This document shows, piece by piece, positions 20,012 through 31,430 of a stretch of DNA of 64,000 nucleotides. Position numbers and translations under genes: made by a program. Under the pieces are notes generated by a model, which saw nothing but the letters and a program-made list of their open reading frames with translations, was not told the DNA's origin and searched no databases. Position 1 is the first letter of the stretch. Every line of letters starts with the position of its first letter. The DNA is from Leptobrachium leishanense (taxonomy: Eukaryota; Chordata; Amphibia; Anura; Megophryidae), in the NCBI GenBank assembly GCA_009667805.1, contig CM019064.1:268503662-268567661 (forward strand), given 5' to 3'.

Positions 20012-22040
20012 ATAGTAGGAAAATACAGTAAATATTGTTCATAACGCATATCATTAACAAAATACATGAACTATACTATAGTATAGGGAAAAATCCAACA
20101 CACCTTGGATAGAAAGCTTGCTGGTTGATCTATTGTTGATGTCAGGGACTAAACCAAAAATCCACATTGAAGGGGAAGCTCTACTAGATTACTCTGTGGT
20201 GTTTAAATGCTTATCTAGCAAATAAATATCCTACCATCATTCTCTGGTCTTTAGGATAAGGGTTTATTGTGGTATATGAATGGACTCAATGACCTTTTAC
20301 TATGGGGTTTGTTCCCTACTAATATAATCTAGTGATCTTTGGGCTCAGTAATTATTGCTGGTGCTCATTATTATTAGCTGAATGCTTAATTCACCGCAGG
20401 GTCGGGAATTTGATTACCTGAAATGAGGGGAACGAGAGAGCAACGAAATGACGGGGACGCTACAGTGCACTCTGAATAACCCCTATAGTCTCAATCAAAT
20501 CGACACCTATGCATCCAAGAGAATATTTATAAAATTGTATCATAATAATCAAAAGCAAGGTTTGGCTGATGGGACTAGGTCTTAGTATCTTCATGCATAC
20601 ATGAGAATGAATGGCTTTTGAAGGATAGTTTTGCATCGGTGGACTACCATTTTTGTTCACATCTATCTCTGGAACTTATTCGTCTTAAAAATGACTTTGT
20701 CTTTATTTTGCCTATAGGAGACTCACAGAATCTCCACGGCATCAAGCATTTAATTGGGAACATTATGGAGAGTTTTCATTAAGCATTGGTGTTCGCTGCA
20801 AACAGCAAAAATCGCCATTGTAGCAACTGTGAAATAGAAAAATTCAAACCAATGAAGTATTTCCCAGCAAAGTTTGAAGTTCGGTTCTGCAAAAATGTTA
20901 ACTTACTGTAAAGCGATTTTCACTATTGTTTGCAACTATAGCAGACACAGGTGCTAATTGAGTAACCCCCTATGTAACAGATTCCTCATAGAGCTTAAAT
21001 AATTCCACAGGTTTGAAATATGTACCAAATAGAAAATAATCACAGCCCAATTATATGATGCTATACCTTGCTTTCATCCGATTTGGAATCTGTGAATTTG
21101 AACTCACTGTAACACTTTGTACCCTGAAGAGAAACCTTCACTTCCCTTGTTCATTAATAGATTTTCTCTTGCCAGGTCTGCTTTTTATTTTTTCTCTTTC
21201 TTCTACTTTCTTTATTTGTACTCTTCTTCATGTCTCTTAGTTTTACTGCTACTTGAGAAAGTGTATACCATTATTTCAGCAACTTTAGCCTCTGCTCTGT
21301 TGCTCAAACTTTTGTGCAAAACATGTAATACATTGTGAATTTAACAGAACACAACTGTTTCTGTGGTCACTGCAATAGACTTATCCAAAAAAGTTATCTA
21401 AGTCTGATTTTCAGCATTTTGATTGAAATATCTGAAAATCATTATTTCCCCACAGTACCTGTTTCTTTTTCTCAATGCTCAGAGATCTATTTCCAATGGA
21501 AAAAAAAGTGCCTAGCCATGCAAAGAAAAATGCATTACAGTGGGTGTATTTTGGAAAGTGATGTAATCAGTACAAGTTCTTTGGAAAAGCAGGAAAATGA
21601 ACGAATTCTTAGGAATGTTATTACGCAACAATGTTAGCCTGGTTAATAACAGTTGCATAATCCCATACAGGATAGCTTGTTTATATAAAAAGAGGTGAAA
21701 TAGTGCTGGCGTGATATGTTAAATTTCTATTAAATTGGATAATATAATCAAACAGGAATGTCAGCATACAGAAAGTAATTAAAGGAGTAGATGCAATGCT
21801 GCGTAAAATGGATATAACAACTAAGGTAAAACCAGAAATAAAACAACCAAAATATGTGCCATGTAGAGAATATGCAGAAGAATAATCCATAACTTGCATC
21901 TAAGTGCAATAATCAATGAAATTAGCAAACAAGGGCTGTAAATTTGCCAATGTGCCAATAATGAAGTAATGACAGAGTCAATGAATCTGAGAATAAAGCA
22001 ATGGTCCTCCTAAAGACAATTCAAGAACATCAAGCACATA
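20012..22040. other. No gene; one MITE fragment at 20395-20484
   Basis: AT-rich non-coding sequence. The only recognised piece is the right portion of a family B element (20395-20484), which shares GGAATTTGATT, GAAxxGxxGGxAACGAG and the terminus TGCxCTCTGAATAACCC with the complete copy at 56766-56865. ORFs of 60-100 codons (21055, 21335) have no recognisable domain and look random. Confidence 0.5.
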
Positions 22041-22154
22041 AAAAGATGCAAATAAAAAGTGTCAGTGTCAGACAATGGCTATAAAATAGCCTGTGCCAGA
22101 AATAGTCAAAGAGGTAACTCTGGTGGTATCAATGGCTTGAAAGGGGAAAAAAAG

Positions 22155-22342
22155 GGCACTGTATCTTTAAGGGCATCAGGTGCGTCTGTAGTGGATACTC
22201 TGACCGCTTGGATCGCCAATCCTCACTTCGTGGGTAGCAATTACAGGAGCCCTGCATCTTTAAGAGCATCAGGTGCTTCTGTAATGGATACTCTGACCAC
22301 TTGGATCGCCAATCCCCGGATCCTGGGTACCTGCAACGTGTA
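22155..22342 (+). repeat. Tandem duplication, 2 x ~93 bp
   Basis: Units 22155-22249 and 22250-22342 share CATCTTTAAG, GCATCAGGTGC, TCTGTA, TGGATACTCTGACC and TTGGATCGCCAATCC, with about a dozen differences. Confidence 0.85.
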
Positions 22343-22431
22343 ATGTGCAAGGAGTGGAAGTATAGCTGGCCAGTAAAGGGTTAAAATGTGGATTGATTGA
22401 TAAAAAATAAAAAGTTGGGCATATATATCAT

Positions 22432-22466
22432 TGAGGCACGTTTTGGCCACCAAGGCCTTCATCAGC
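22432..22466 (-). ncRNA. Hammerhead-ribozyme-like motif (degenerate: GAAA box altered)
   Basis: The minus strand reads CTGATGA (perfect first core box, 22465 down to 22459), a stem II of GGCC/GGCC around a 5-nt loop, then AAAAC in place of GAAAC. The G12 position, a catalytic base in hammerheads, is A, and the cleavage triplet is not canonical, so self-cleavage is unlikely. Confidence 0.55.
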
Positions 22467-22731
22467 CCATATGATGTCCATGTCCATAAAATAGTGTGCA
22501 AATATGCAGAATGAGAAAATCCTTTGCCTGTGTGCGAAAATGGATATGGAGGAGCTGGATGCTCTGTTAGACAATTCATACCGAAGAGTGTGCCAGCTGA
22601 AACGAAAGTAACAGAAAAATAAATAAATAAAAATACTTTTTGCTGGAAATGAATACAAGGTTTTAAAAAAAAATACTTTTCTACATTGATACCTATGGGA
22701 TTTGGATATTTTTAAACCATAATAAATTATT

Positions 22732-23532
22732 GTGCTCACAGAGTCATGGTTAACCCCAAAAGTACCAGACTCTGCCATATCAATACAGGGGTATTCATGT
22801 TATAGAAAGGACAGAGCAAAGAGAGGAGGGGGAATTGTTTTTTATGTTGAGGAGTCCATAAAGTTCACCCCTTACAGACTTCTAGCTCCCCTGTCACCTT
22901 TGATTTCCTCTCTGGTTTAATTGAGATTCCATTCAGTAAATCAATCATTGTTGCTGGATTCTATCGCCCACCGAGCTCTCCAGTGCACTCCCTCTCTGAC
23001 ATATCTCAAATCCTTAATAACCTACTTGCCCAAAACCAAGAAAGTGAAATGCTGGTCCTCGGCGATTTTAATACAGATTGGCTAAATCCTAAAAACAATA
23101 AACACTGCTCACTGTTTAAAACTTTGCAGCTAACTCAATTAATCTCCTCCCCCACTCGCATTAATATGAAAAGCCCTAACCATACCTTGCTGGACTGGAT
23201 TCTCTCCTCATCTCCTGATCGAATACAGGAGGCAGGTGTTCTCGCTAATAGCTTTAGTGACCATTGTCTAGTGTACTGTGTGCGCAAAATAAAGGCCATG
23301 AAATCTCCCCCAAAGGTAATAACCACCAGGTCTTTCAAGAAATTTATTCTTGAATCCTTACTAAGTGATCTCAAACAGCTCCCCTGGTACAGACTAAACC
23401 TAATCCCAGACCTAGACTGTGCAATTGAATACTTTCAGTCTGAGCTCCTGCAAGTCTGCAATTCCCATGCCCTGCTGCGTAAAGTGCGAGTAAAAGGGAC
23501 CATCTCCCCTAGGTTACAGCTGATATTACACT
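22732..23532 (+). pseudogene. L2 AP-endonuclease domain, partial and frameshifted
   Basis: 22732-22920 encodes LTESWLTP, GYSCYRKDR and RGGGIVFYV, typical of the first half of the LINE endonuclease. A frameshift near 22915 leads into IVAGFYRPP and, from 22983, LVLGDFNTDWL (the catalytic GDFN box), then LDWILSS and SDHCLVY (the catalytic SDH). It nicks target DNA in active elements. The N-terminal third is missing. Confidence 0.82.
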
Positions 23533-23533
23533 A

Positions 23534-25165
23534 ATGTACCAGCTTAGAGATTCACTGTGGTCAAATTTCAAGAGTACTGGTTCCATGAACGATCACTACG
23601 AATACCGAAAATGCCGGAATGAATGCACAAAACAAACAAAAATGGCTAAAGCCCATTACTTCAATGAAAATCTAAACAATAAAATATCAAACCCTAGAAA
23701 CTTTTGGAGAACCATAAGTAACATTCAAGCACCCCCAGTCCACTCCCAGCCGGCTGCTGTCAAAGTAAACAACCAAACCCTGCAACACCCCCTAGATGTA
23801 GCAAATGCCTTTAATGGTTATTTTGTTGGATGCGCCACCACTTTGATTGCCAAGCTAGGAAATGACATGCAATCAGAAAGGCCTCATGCAGGTCAGGCCC
23901 CTCCAACTGTGCAAAGTCCCTGTATCAGACAGGAATTCAGTTTTAGACCAGTGCCTGTCAGTGTCGTTAATAAACTTCTCCGTAAGCAAAAAATGAAATA
24001 CCAGTCTGGACCTGATCAAATACCAGCAATGCTGCTGAAAATCAGTGCACCGGCAATTGCAAATCCTGTCGCAACCCTAATCAATGAATCACTGGCGACT
24101 GGATACATACCCAAACTCTGGAAGACTGCGAGAGTGGTACCTATCCATAAAAGTGGTGACAGTACTTTGGTATCCAACTATCGTCCGATATCGTTGCTCC
24201 CTGTAATGTCAAAATTTTTGGAAAAATGCGTCTACACACAATTACGTGATTATTATCAATATTGGAACTACATAACCCCAGATCAATCTGGCTTTCGTCC
24301 AAATCACTCAACTACAACCACCCTTTTAAAAGTCTGCAATGATATCCAAGCTAGGATGGAACAAGGAAACCTAACTGGAGCCATCTTCCTTGATTTTGCC
24401 AAGGCCTTTGACACAGTAGACCATGGCATCTTGTTAGAAAAACGTAAAAACTCTGGCATTGGTGATCGCACGCTAACCTGGTTTCAATCATATGTATCCG
24501 ACCGATCCCAATATGTGTCAATTTCTGGCAGCTCCTCCCTGCCCCTCCCTGTCACTTGCGGTGTACCCCGAGGCTCAATACTAGGCCCCCTGCTATTCAC
24601 AATATTCATAAATGATCTTCCCAATGTCTGCAAAGCCTCAACTGTACATATGTATGCAGACGACACCATAATCTATACCAGCAAACCAAATCTCCGGCAG
24701 CTGGAAGCCGTGCTGCAAGAACAATTCACAGAGGTAGAAAAAATGATCAAACACAACAAACTTTTTTTAAATAATGACAAAACTGTATCGATGCTCTTTG
24801 GAACGAAGCCTAAACTACACAAATTGCAAAATCCCCACTTATGTGTTGGGACAAAATCAAATGGCACGCTGACCACAGTCACTTCTCTCAAATATCTAGG
24901 TATGTGGTTGGACCCTAATCTATCCTTTGGCCCCCATATTGAAAAACTCTCATCTAAACTTTACCCCAAACTAGGTGCCCTGTACAGAAACAAATCCTGC
25001 CTGAGCCCCGCGGTAAGAAAGCAGATTGTACAACAAATGCTTATGCCGACTATTGAATACGGAGATGTAGTGTACGCAGCCGCCCCGCAAACACATCTTC
25101 AGAAACTTACTACATTGTATAACTCATTCTGCCGCTTTGCATTACAATGTAACTATCGTACATGA
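23534..25165 (+). CDS. L2 reverse transcriptase frame, 543 aa
   Basis: Open frame containing YRKCRNECTKQTKMAKAHYF (linker), KYQSGPDQIPAMLLK, WKTARVVPIHKSGD, NYRPISLLPVMSKFLEK, DQSGFRPNHST, FLDFAKAFDTVDHGIL, GVPRGSILGPLLFTIFINDLP, MYADDT (intact catalytic box) and LKYLGMWLD. One suspicious point is KRKNSGIGDRT, where related elements usually have a leucine-rich helix. The start given is only the first Met in frame. The natural protein is one ORF with the endonuclease upstream. Confidence 0.88.
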   Translation: MYQLRDSLWSNFKSTGSMNDHYEYRKCRNECTKQTKMAKAHYFNENLNNKISNPRNFWRTISNIQAPPVHSQPAAVKVNNQTLQHPLDVANAFNGYFVGCATTLIAKLGNDMQSERPHAGQAPPTVQSPCIRQEFSFRPVPVSVVNKLLRKQKMKYQSGPDQIPAMLLKISAPAIANPVATLINESLATGYIPKLWKTARVVPIHKSGDSTLVSNYRPISLLPVMSKFLEKCVYTQLRDYYQYWNYITPDQSGFRPNHSTTTTLLKVCNDIQARMEQGNLTGAIFLDFAKAFDTVDHGILLEKRKNSGIGDRTLTWFQSYVSDRSQYVSISGSSSLPLPVTCGVPRGSILGPLLFTIFINDLPNVCKASTVHMYADDTIIYTSKPNLRQLEAVLQEQFTEVEKMIKHNKLFLNNDKTVSMLFGTKPKLHKLQNPHLCVGTKSNGTLTTVTSLKYLGMWLDPNLSFGPHIEKLSSKLYPKLGALYRNKSCLSPAVRKQIVQQMLMPTIEYGDVVYAAAPQTHLQKLTTLYNSFCRFALQCNYRT

Positions 25166-25515
25166 CCCACCATTGTGATATGTTAAAAGAGCTAAACTGG
25201 CCATCGCTGGAGTCTAAACGCACCCTTCACCTTTCCAGCCTGGTGTAAGAGCTTTTCTGGGAAGCTGCCACCCTATCTGAATAGACTGCTTCCCCCAGCA
25301 GCTCACTCATCCTATAACCTCCGATCCAGGACCAGCACCTTACTTGCAATACCACAATACAAAAAGACAGTGTCTCGGTCCTCATTTTCCTACAGAGCAC
25401 CACAATTATGGAATAACCTCCCAGACACCATCAAAACTTCCCCCAGTCTTAAGTCACTCAAGAGCTCCTTACTAACATACCTCAATACAGAATGCACCTG
25501 TAAACATGTAACATA
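25166..25515 (+). pseudogene. L2 C-terminal region, out of frame
   Basis: After the stop at 25165 the protein resumes in other frames with HHCDMLKELNWPSLESKR, then LPPYLNRLLP and FSYRAPQLWNNLPDTIK, the conserved L2 tail. Two frame changes are needed. Confidence 0.75.
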
Positions 25516-25720
25516 ATGACTATTTCCTACATATTTATTTTCTGTTAATCTGTATATTTGTGTTGTTTTATAATATCTTACATTGTATTACTTTGTATTT
25601 CTGTAACTGTAACACTTCAATGTTCTTGAACCCAGGACATACTTGAAAACGAGAGAAATCTCAATGTATCCTTCCTGGTAAAATACTTTATAAATAAATA
25701 AATAAATAAAAAAAATAATA

Positions 25721-26150
25721 AAACACCAAAAAACAGGGCTTTTTTTAGCCAACACTTTGCTGCAGTTTCTCTGCCACCGCAGATTGGCAAACTGCGGCGA
25801 ACTGCACCGTATTTTGCCAGCACTAGTTAGTGAATAGACAATCTGCAACCCGAAATTGCTCCGTACAGGGAAATTCAAAGTTTGGTACACTTTGGGTGGC
25901 TAGTCGGGTTGGAATTTTAACCCCTTTGCATAGCTAAAATAGACCTAAAATGCCTTCACCCTGTCCCCTACACGAACATGGCTAGTCCCAACCATCTCCC
26001 ATACACAAAATATACATTTAAATATCAAACAAATCGAATACAATTGTGTTTTTATCTCACCTGATCAACTTCTCAGCATCCATCTCCTTCCCTGATCGTC
26101 TGAGTTGTCTGAGTTGTTGTACGATATTTCCAAAAATTTTGGTCTGGTCA
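25721..26150. other. No gene; unassigned repeat-like sequence
   Basis: After the L2 tail lies about 430 bp without coding signal. The word TGGCAAACTGCGGCGAACTGC suggests a small old repeat, but I could not find its ends. Confidence 0.35.
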
Positions 26151-26780
26151 CTAGCCTCCCTGGCGGTCTAATTTTTTCAAAATTTCGTGTCTAAAAGCGT
26201 CTCAATTTTTTTTTAAAGGAAATGTGTTTTTGTACAAAGTTAGCCTGTAATAATTAGGAATCACGCACTGAAATCCGTGCAATCAAGAGTCCTTACTGGT
26301 AAAATCCTTTATAAATAAATAAATAAAAAATAAATAGTAAATACACTGAGTCCGATAAAGTTTGAAACACGACATAATAATTTATTACCCCAAAAATAAT
26401 TATCCAAAATAATGCAAATAAATGATATTCAATAAAATACAACAAAAAACACTGAAATCTGTCTGAAAACAAGGGTGAGATGATGTATGGTCTGTTTCCT
26501 ATCCTGTAGTGCACCTAGTGGCTGTTCATTAACATTGCACTTTGGATTATACAGTGTTTTATGATTTTTTTCTACGTTTGCTGCTGGTCCCGCCCCCTGC
26601 ATCGTGTGACTCGCAGGAAGCCTTACCAGGAAGCAGCTCGCCGCGATCACACTGCGGGGGACAGCGAGGGAGCCAGGAGGAGGTGAGTATGCATCCAGCC
26701 CGAGTGTGGCTCCGGGTTACCGTTCGCGGGAGTGAAATTTAACCCTGAGTCACACTCGGGAATACCGCCAGGGAGGCTAA
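26151..26780. mobile_element. MITE with terminal repeat CTAGCCTCCCTGGCGG
   Basis: Left end CTAGCCTCCCTGGCGGT at 26151, right end ACCGCCAGGGAGGCTAA at 26780. These ends resemble a widespread frog MITE class ending in TTAACCTCCCTGGCGG. Here the TTAA targets are mutated (ACTA and CTAA). A short L2/SINE tail (about 26290-26335, TACTGGTAAAATCCTTTATAAATAAA) is inserted inside. Non-coding. A GC-rich block ends in AGGAGGTGAGTAT at 26690. Confidence 0.75.
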
Positions 26781-27768
26781 TCTGCATCAGACTTCAAAAG
26801 TCGGAGGAAGTTACAAGTTGCAAGTCAGACACAATGGACGATGGTGCATTCACAGTATTGTTGTTTGATTGGTCTGATGACTGTCTGCCATGCCGATGTC
26901 GCGCAAATACGAATCCAGTGGACGCCCATCCAAAGAGCAAGATAATCTTCTAGTTTAATAGATCTTCATACTTTGTCCTTTTGACAGCAGATGTATTTTT
27001 AAAGTTTATTACTTGAGTTCTGCATGTGGGTGGGTGTTTTGTATGTGTTTATCCTTTCGATGAACTTTCTTCTGTTCCCTGCATTTCTGTTCTATATGTA
27101 CTTTTCCCATGATTAAAAAGGTATTACTCTATGTACAATTCAAATATAATGTTTACAAAATAGATACAGAAGATTATGTTCCATTATGGATAATTTGCAA
27201 ATTACATTTTCTGAAAAATTATGCCTAAACTTACCTTTCAAACTTTGTTCAAGATAGTACATGGACGAAACTTAATTCCATGAGTTGTTGCTGTGCATAA
27301 CAGAGCACATCAAATTATACTTTTTTCTATTCTTTGAACAAACTCTATATGTGTTCATTTGGTTTATTTTTCTATAATTTTATCTTGCTGTCTGACTTGT
27401 ATTATGCCAGTTTTACAGAGAAGTCAGCCTTCCTAGAAAAAAAGATTACTACTTTTATTTGTTATTTGCAAGGTCAACATGGCATACATTACATTTCAAA
27501 GATGCAAAAAATAAAGAGCCACTGAAGTTTTCAAAAATAAAAGCCCAAAGATAATGGCAGTTCTGAAATGTCATGCACTACACTCTAACTACCTGGAAGA
27601 ATAAGTAACACTTATCTGTCCGAACAGACATTTTGAATTCAAATGAACTCTTGCCCACTCTTCTTTAAAATGCTTTTTCAACAGCTTTCAATCTTTCAGA
27701 AAACATCTAGTACTACTAAGCTAAATTTGTTGCTTCTATTACTTTGCATTTCTGTATTCAATTACTAA
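26781..27768. other. No gene or recognised repeat
   Basis: About 1 kb of AT-rich sequence. Small ORFs (26732, 27334) have no recognisable features. Confidence 0.4.
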
Positions 27769-28637
27769 CAGGGTTATCCAAAGAGATCCGAATTGCTTGA
27801 GAAAGGTAACCGAACGCTGAAAATCAGTGTTCGGTTACCTTTCCTGACCATTCGGCTATCCAGAGAGCAGGCAATTCGCCAAATCCTGGTGAATTGCCTG
27901 CACATTCGGTGCCTGTTCGAGGGCAGTGAAATCCCCATGAAAATGCACAGCTTCAGCTATTCAGAGAACACAAACCAGCAGTGAAAGGTTCCCCTAATGC
28001 CCTGCCATTCGGTGGTTTAATTCGGCAAGTTAATTCAGGAGAATCCCATAGGCTTCAATGTTAAAAATATTCCCGTTTTAATTCAATATCTAATAAACCG
28101 TTCATTATAAAATTCTGCAGCAAAAAGTCTCTTTATTTATAGATTTTTTAGGATATTTTAAGCATTTTTCTTATTTTTTTATTTTTTTTTAAAAGTCCGA
28201 TTTTTTTTTTTCTTTTTCAGTTTACTTATTTTTTTTGTAACAGCCCTCTTTATTATCATTCCCTGGACTTCATATGAAAATTTCAGACATTTTCGCTCAG
28301 TAGTTTCTTTGCAAACAGCGTTTCATTTTCCCAGATTCATACAAATGGTTTTGCTAATTTATTCACTGCCTCCTCTACGTCACAGCTGCTTGTGTGATTC
28401 GGCTCCTGTTCGGCTCATGTTCGGATTTAATCCAGATGTTTTTGCTTGTTTTCAGTGTGTATTCGGTTAGTTTTCGTCAGGTCTTCGGCAGCTTTTCCCT
28501 GCAATTCGGGGACCCTGTGGTGCTTGCTGAATACACCGCAGGGTCACCGAAATGGGATCGGCAAAACAAACCGAATTGAAGAGAACGAAAAGTCACCGAA
28601 CGTGCGGTGACTTTTCGAATCTCTTTGGATAACCCTG
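27769..28637 (+). mobile_element. Family A hairpin MITE, complete copy 2 (869 bp), TSD TAA
   Basis: CAGGGTTATCCAAAGAG to CTCTTTGGATAACCCTG, flanked by TAA on both sides (27766-27768 and 28638-28640). The left hairpin has one G-T wobble. The right hairpin (28586-28598 with 28605-28617) is perfect. The 3-bp duplication and this terminus would fit PIF/Harbinger, but with no transposase the superfamily is an inference. Confidence 0.88.
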
Positions 28638-28757
28638 TAAATGTTTCTTACTCTTAAACTGATCAAATCCATATGATCGAAGCCGCAGAGTAAAAGTATA
28701 TATCCGAAGAAAAAAAAAGACTTACATGAACTACTTCCACCTATTTGTAAATTCATT

Positions 28758-29644
28758 CAGGGTTATTCAAAGAGATCCGAATTGCTTGTGAAAGGTAACC
28801 GAACGCTGAAAATCAGCGTTCGGTTACCTTTCCTGGCCATTCGGCTATCCAGAGAGGAGGCAATTCGCCAAATCCTGGCGAATTGCCTGCACATACGGTG
28901 CCTGTTCGGTGCCTGTTCGAGGGCAGTGAAATCCCCATGAAAAGCACTGCTTCGGCTATTCAGAGAACACAAACCAGCAGTGAAAGGTTCCCCTAATGCC
29001 CTGCCATTCGGTGGTTTAATTAGACAGGTTTATTCAGGAGAATCCCATAGGCTTCAATGTTAAAAATATTCCCGTTTTAATTCAATATCTAATAAACCGT
29101 TCATTATAAAATTCTGCAGCAAAAAGTCTCTTTATTTATAGATTTTTTAGGATACTTTAAGCATTTTTCTGATTTTTTTTTTTTTTAAAAGTCCGATTTT
29201 TTTTTTGATTTTTTTTCAGTTTACTTATTTTTTTTGTAACAGCCCTCTTTATTATCATTCCCTGGACCTCCTGTGAAAATTTCAGACATTTTCGGTCAGT
29301 AGTTTCTTTGCAAACAGCGTTTCATTTTCCCAGATTCATACAAATGGTTTTGCTAATTTATTCACCTCCCTCTGTCTGAGTCTCAGCTGCTTCGGCTCTG
29401 TGTGATTCGGCTCCTGTTCGGGTTTTTCGAAGGTTAATCCAGATGTTTTTGCTTGTTTTCAGCGTGCATTCGGTTAGTTTTCGTCAGGTTTTCGGCAGCT
29501 TTTCCCTGCAATTCGGGGACCCTGTGCTGTTTGCTGAATACACCGCAGGGTCAGCGAAATGCAATCGGCAAAAGGAACCGAATTGAAGAGAACGAAAAGT
29601 CACCGAACGTGCTGTGACTTTTCGAATCTCTTTGGATAACCCTG
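28758..29644 (+). mobile_element. Family A hairpin MITE, complete copy 3 (887 bp), TSD ATT
   Basis: Same orientation and ends as copy 2, only 120 bp away, flanked by ATT on both sides (28755-28757 and 29645-29647). The left hairpin 28791-28831 is a perfect 19-bp stem with a 3-nt loop. No coding capacity. Confidence 0.88.
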
Positions 29645-29691
29645 ATTGTATTTTCACTTGGTTTCAAAACTTTTCTACTTGTAGCTTCACA

Positions 29692-29696
<5 letters not shown>

Positions 29697-29722
<26 letters not shown>
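29697..29722. repeat. (TA)n microsatellite
   Basis: Thirteen or so TA units, next to the hammerhead-like repeats that follow. Confidence 0.95.
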
Positions 29723-29729
<7 letters not shown>

Positions 29730-29905
29730 ACCAGAGTAAAGCAGTAGTAGTGATATCTTTTTTATTGGACTTACATTTAAAAGACAAGCTTTCGAGAGTG
29801 TGGCTCTCTAACTCATGTCTTAAAGCAAGACCTAAATCATAGAATTGTACAGTAAAGAGCCATGCAGAAGGGGGTGAGCGTGTTGTAAATATACACATAT
29901 ATATA
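29723..29905 (-). mobile_element. Hammerhead-like tail repeat (minus strand), type GAGAG/CTCTC
   Basis: On the minus strand at 29820-29783 an ATGAGTTA box is followed by a 5-bp stem GAGAG/CTCTC with a 5-nt loop, then GAAAGCTTGTC. The GAAA box and stem II are clear. The first core box departs from CTGANGA at three positions. It continues into AATAAAAAAG, perhaps the 3' end of a retroelement. Confidence 0.45.
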
Positions 29906-30078
29906 TGTATGACCACGATCCCTGCACAACTCTGTATTAGATTATCATACTCCGGTGCTGGAACCAGGTAAATCCAAATAATGTCTCAAGGTGTTCCGCT
30001 ACACAGAGATTTAATAAAGAAGAAAATATTTATTGAAGTTAGTCGAAGTTTCAGTCCATGCCGGATTTTTTTCATATA
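29906..30078 (-). mobile_element. Second hammerhead-like tail repeat (minus strand)
   Basis: The minus strand at 30076-30038 reads ATGAAAAAAATCCGGCATGG then ACTGAAACTTCGAC. The layout (box, short TCC/GGA stem, GAAAC) matches the other hammerhead-like repeats in the window but the core is badly decayed. It lies directly after the previous repeat in the same orientation. Confidence 0.35.
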
Positions 30079-31066
30079 TATTGTGACAGTGTGATTAGGG
30101 GCAGGGTGATAAACCACTGTTTTATTAGCAGGTTGATGGAGGATACCCTTTTTCCCCCTATAGGGTTAATAATTTAGCTGATGCCTGATTAGGACTGCCC
30201 TTCCCTTATAGGAGCTGTGGTTCCCTCTGAGAGGGACATTCTTTGTGCCGGGTTCAGCAGAGGAGGAAAAACCTTGAAGTTAAAAAGGGTAGTACATTCT
30301 GTTTTGTTTTGCATTATTGGTAAGCGGCTTAGCCACACAATATTATAGTTAGACTCTGCATAAGGCGTAGACTTTGCTTTATATTTGTTATATATTTTTG
30401 TTCAATGAGTACTCTTCATGTACTGGGGCTTCCCAAATAAAGAAAATATGTATATTGCTAGTAATACCACTCCAAATTGTATACCACTCCATGCCAACCA
30501 TGGCACACTAAATAGACACACTATTTCCAGCAGTGTTTCCAGACAGCTGCAGAGGCTGGAGGATGTCTTGCTCTTTGTACGACTTCTTGTAGTACCAATT
30601 CATGCTCCATTCCTATAGTCTCACTCTGTCCCTTGCTAAATAAATTTAGCTCTCTTTCCTCATCTCCAGCTTTTCTCGTGATTCCAGACACCTGTTTCAT
30701 ACATTCATTGAATCTGCAGTATTTCAAGGACACATGCAACTATTCTGTAACCTGACTAGCAGATGGAGACCTCTGTCAAATACTGTAGAAAGAGTGTAAA
30801 TGCATAGAACAATTAATATTGAGTTCTTATTACTGATCAGAAGGGGTTTTGTTACTATTAACAAGGCTATCAGGAATGCAGATATGACACATGACTTTTT
30901 ATATCATCATATTCTTTCTCAATGGAATGCTGGGAAAGCTACAACACATCTGTTGAATCTTTGCTTCTGACTGGCTACTTACATTATAAGGTCTGAGTAG
31001 CATATACATTGCATATTTTTTATTTTATTATTTTTATAACAGAGAGATGTAATATTTGCATATATA
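30079..31066. other. No gene; possible old LTR remnant at the left
   Basis: 30080-30460 begins TGTGACAGTG and has AATAAAGAAAA near 30437, and its general layout resembles the LTR candidate at 41491-42010. No paired end or target duplication was found. The remainder is unremarkable AT-rich sequence. Confidence 0.35.
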
Positions 31067-31430
31067 CAGTTGTGTTCAAAATTATTCAACCCCCAATGCT
31101 GTGAAGGGTTTTAGGGAATTTAGTGTACATTTCTAATTGTATTCAGAATGAAATCCTACAAGGACTTTTTAAAGAACCATATGCAACTAAAATGAAATCA
31201 ATTGGTTTTGTAATACAGTAGTAAATGTTTCTTTTGTGAATTCTTCATTGACACAATTATTCAACCCCTTAAAGACTACCACTCTGAAGAACAGAGGTTC
31301 ATTCAAGTGTTTTCAATCAGGTATTGAAAACACCTGTGGATGTCATGGAGCAGCAATAAAGCATAATAAGCACCAATTAGGCAGCTTTAAAATGACTGTG
31401 ATACTCCGCTCCTTCTAGACATTTACTGGT

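Larger units (their letters stand above)
22041..22640 (-). mobile_element. Penelope-type tail repeat with hammerhead-like motif and a 2-copy tandem
   Basis: On the minus strand a hammerhead-like core (22432-22466) is followed by AT-rich sequence and then by two ~93-bp tandem units (22155-22249 and 22250-22342), sharing TGGATACTCTGACC and TTGGATCGCCAATCC on the plus strand. This resembles the terminal repeats of Penelope-like elements, which carry hammerhead motifs. No RT remains, and the boundaries are approximate. Confidence 0.5.
22733..25720 (+). mobile_element. L2-type LINE, 5'-truncated
   Basis: Non-LTR element with part of an AP endonuclease, a long RT frame, a C-terminal block and a 3' end that folds into a hairpin (CCCAGGACATACTTGAAA ... 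TATCCTTCCTGG), followed by a (TAAA)n tail at 25690-25711. RT motifs and the 3' structure fit the L2 clade. The 5' end is missing. Frameshifts and a stop make it inactive. Confidence 0.88.
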
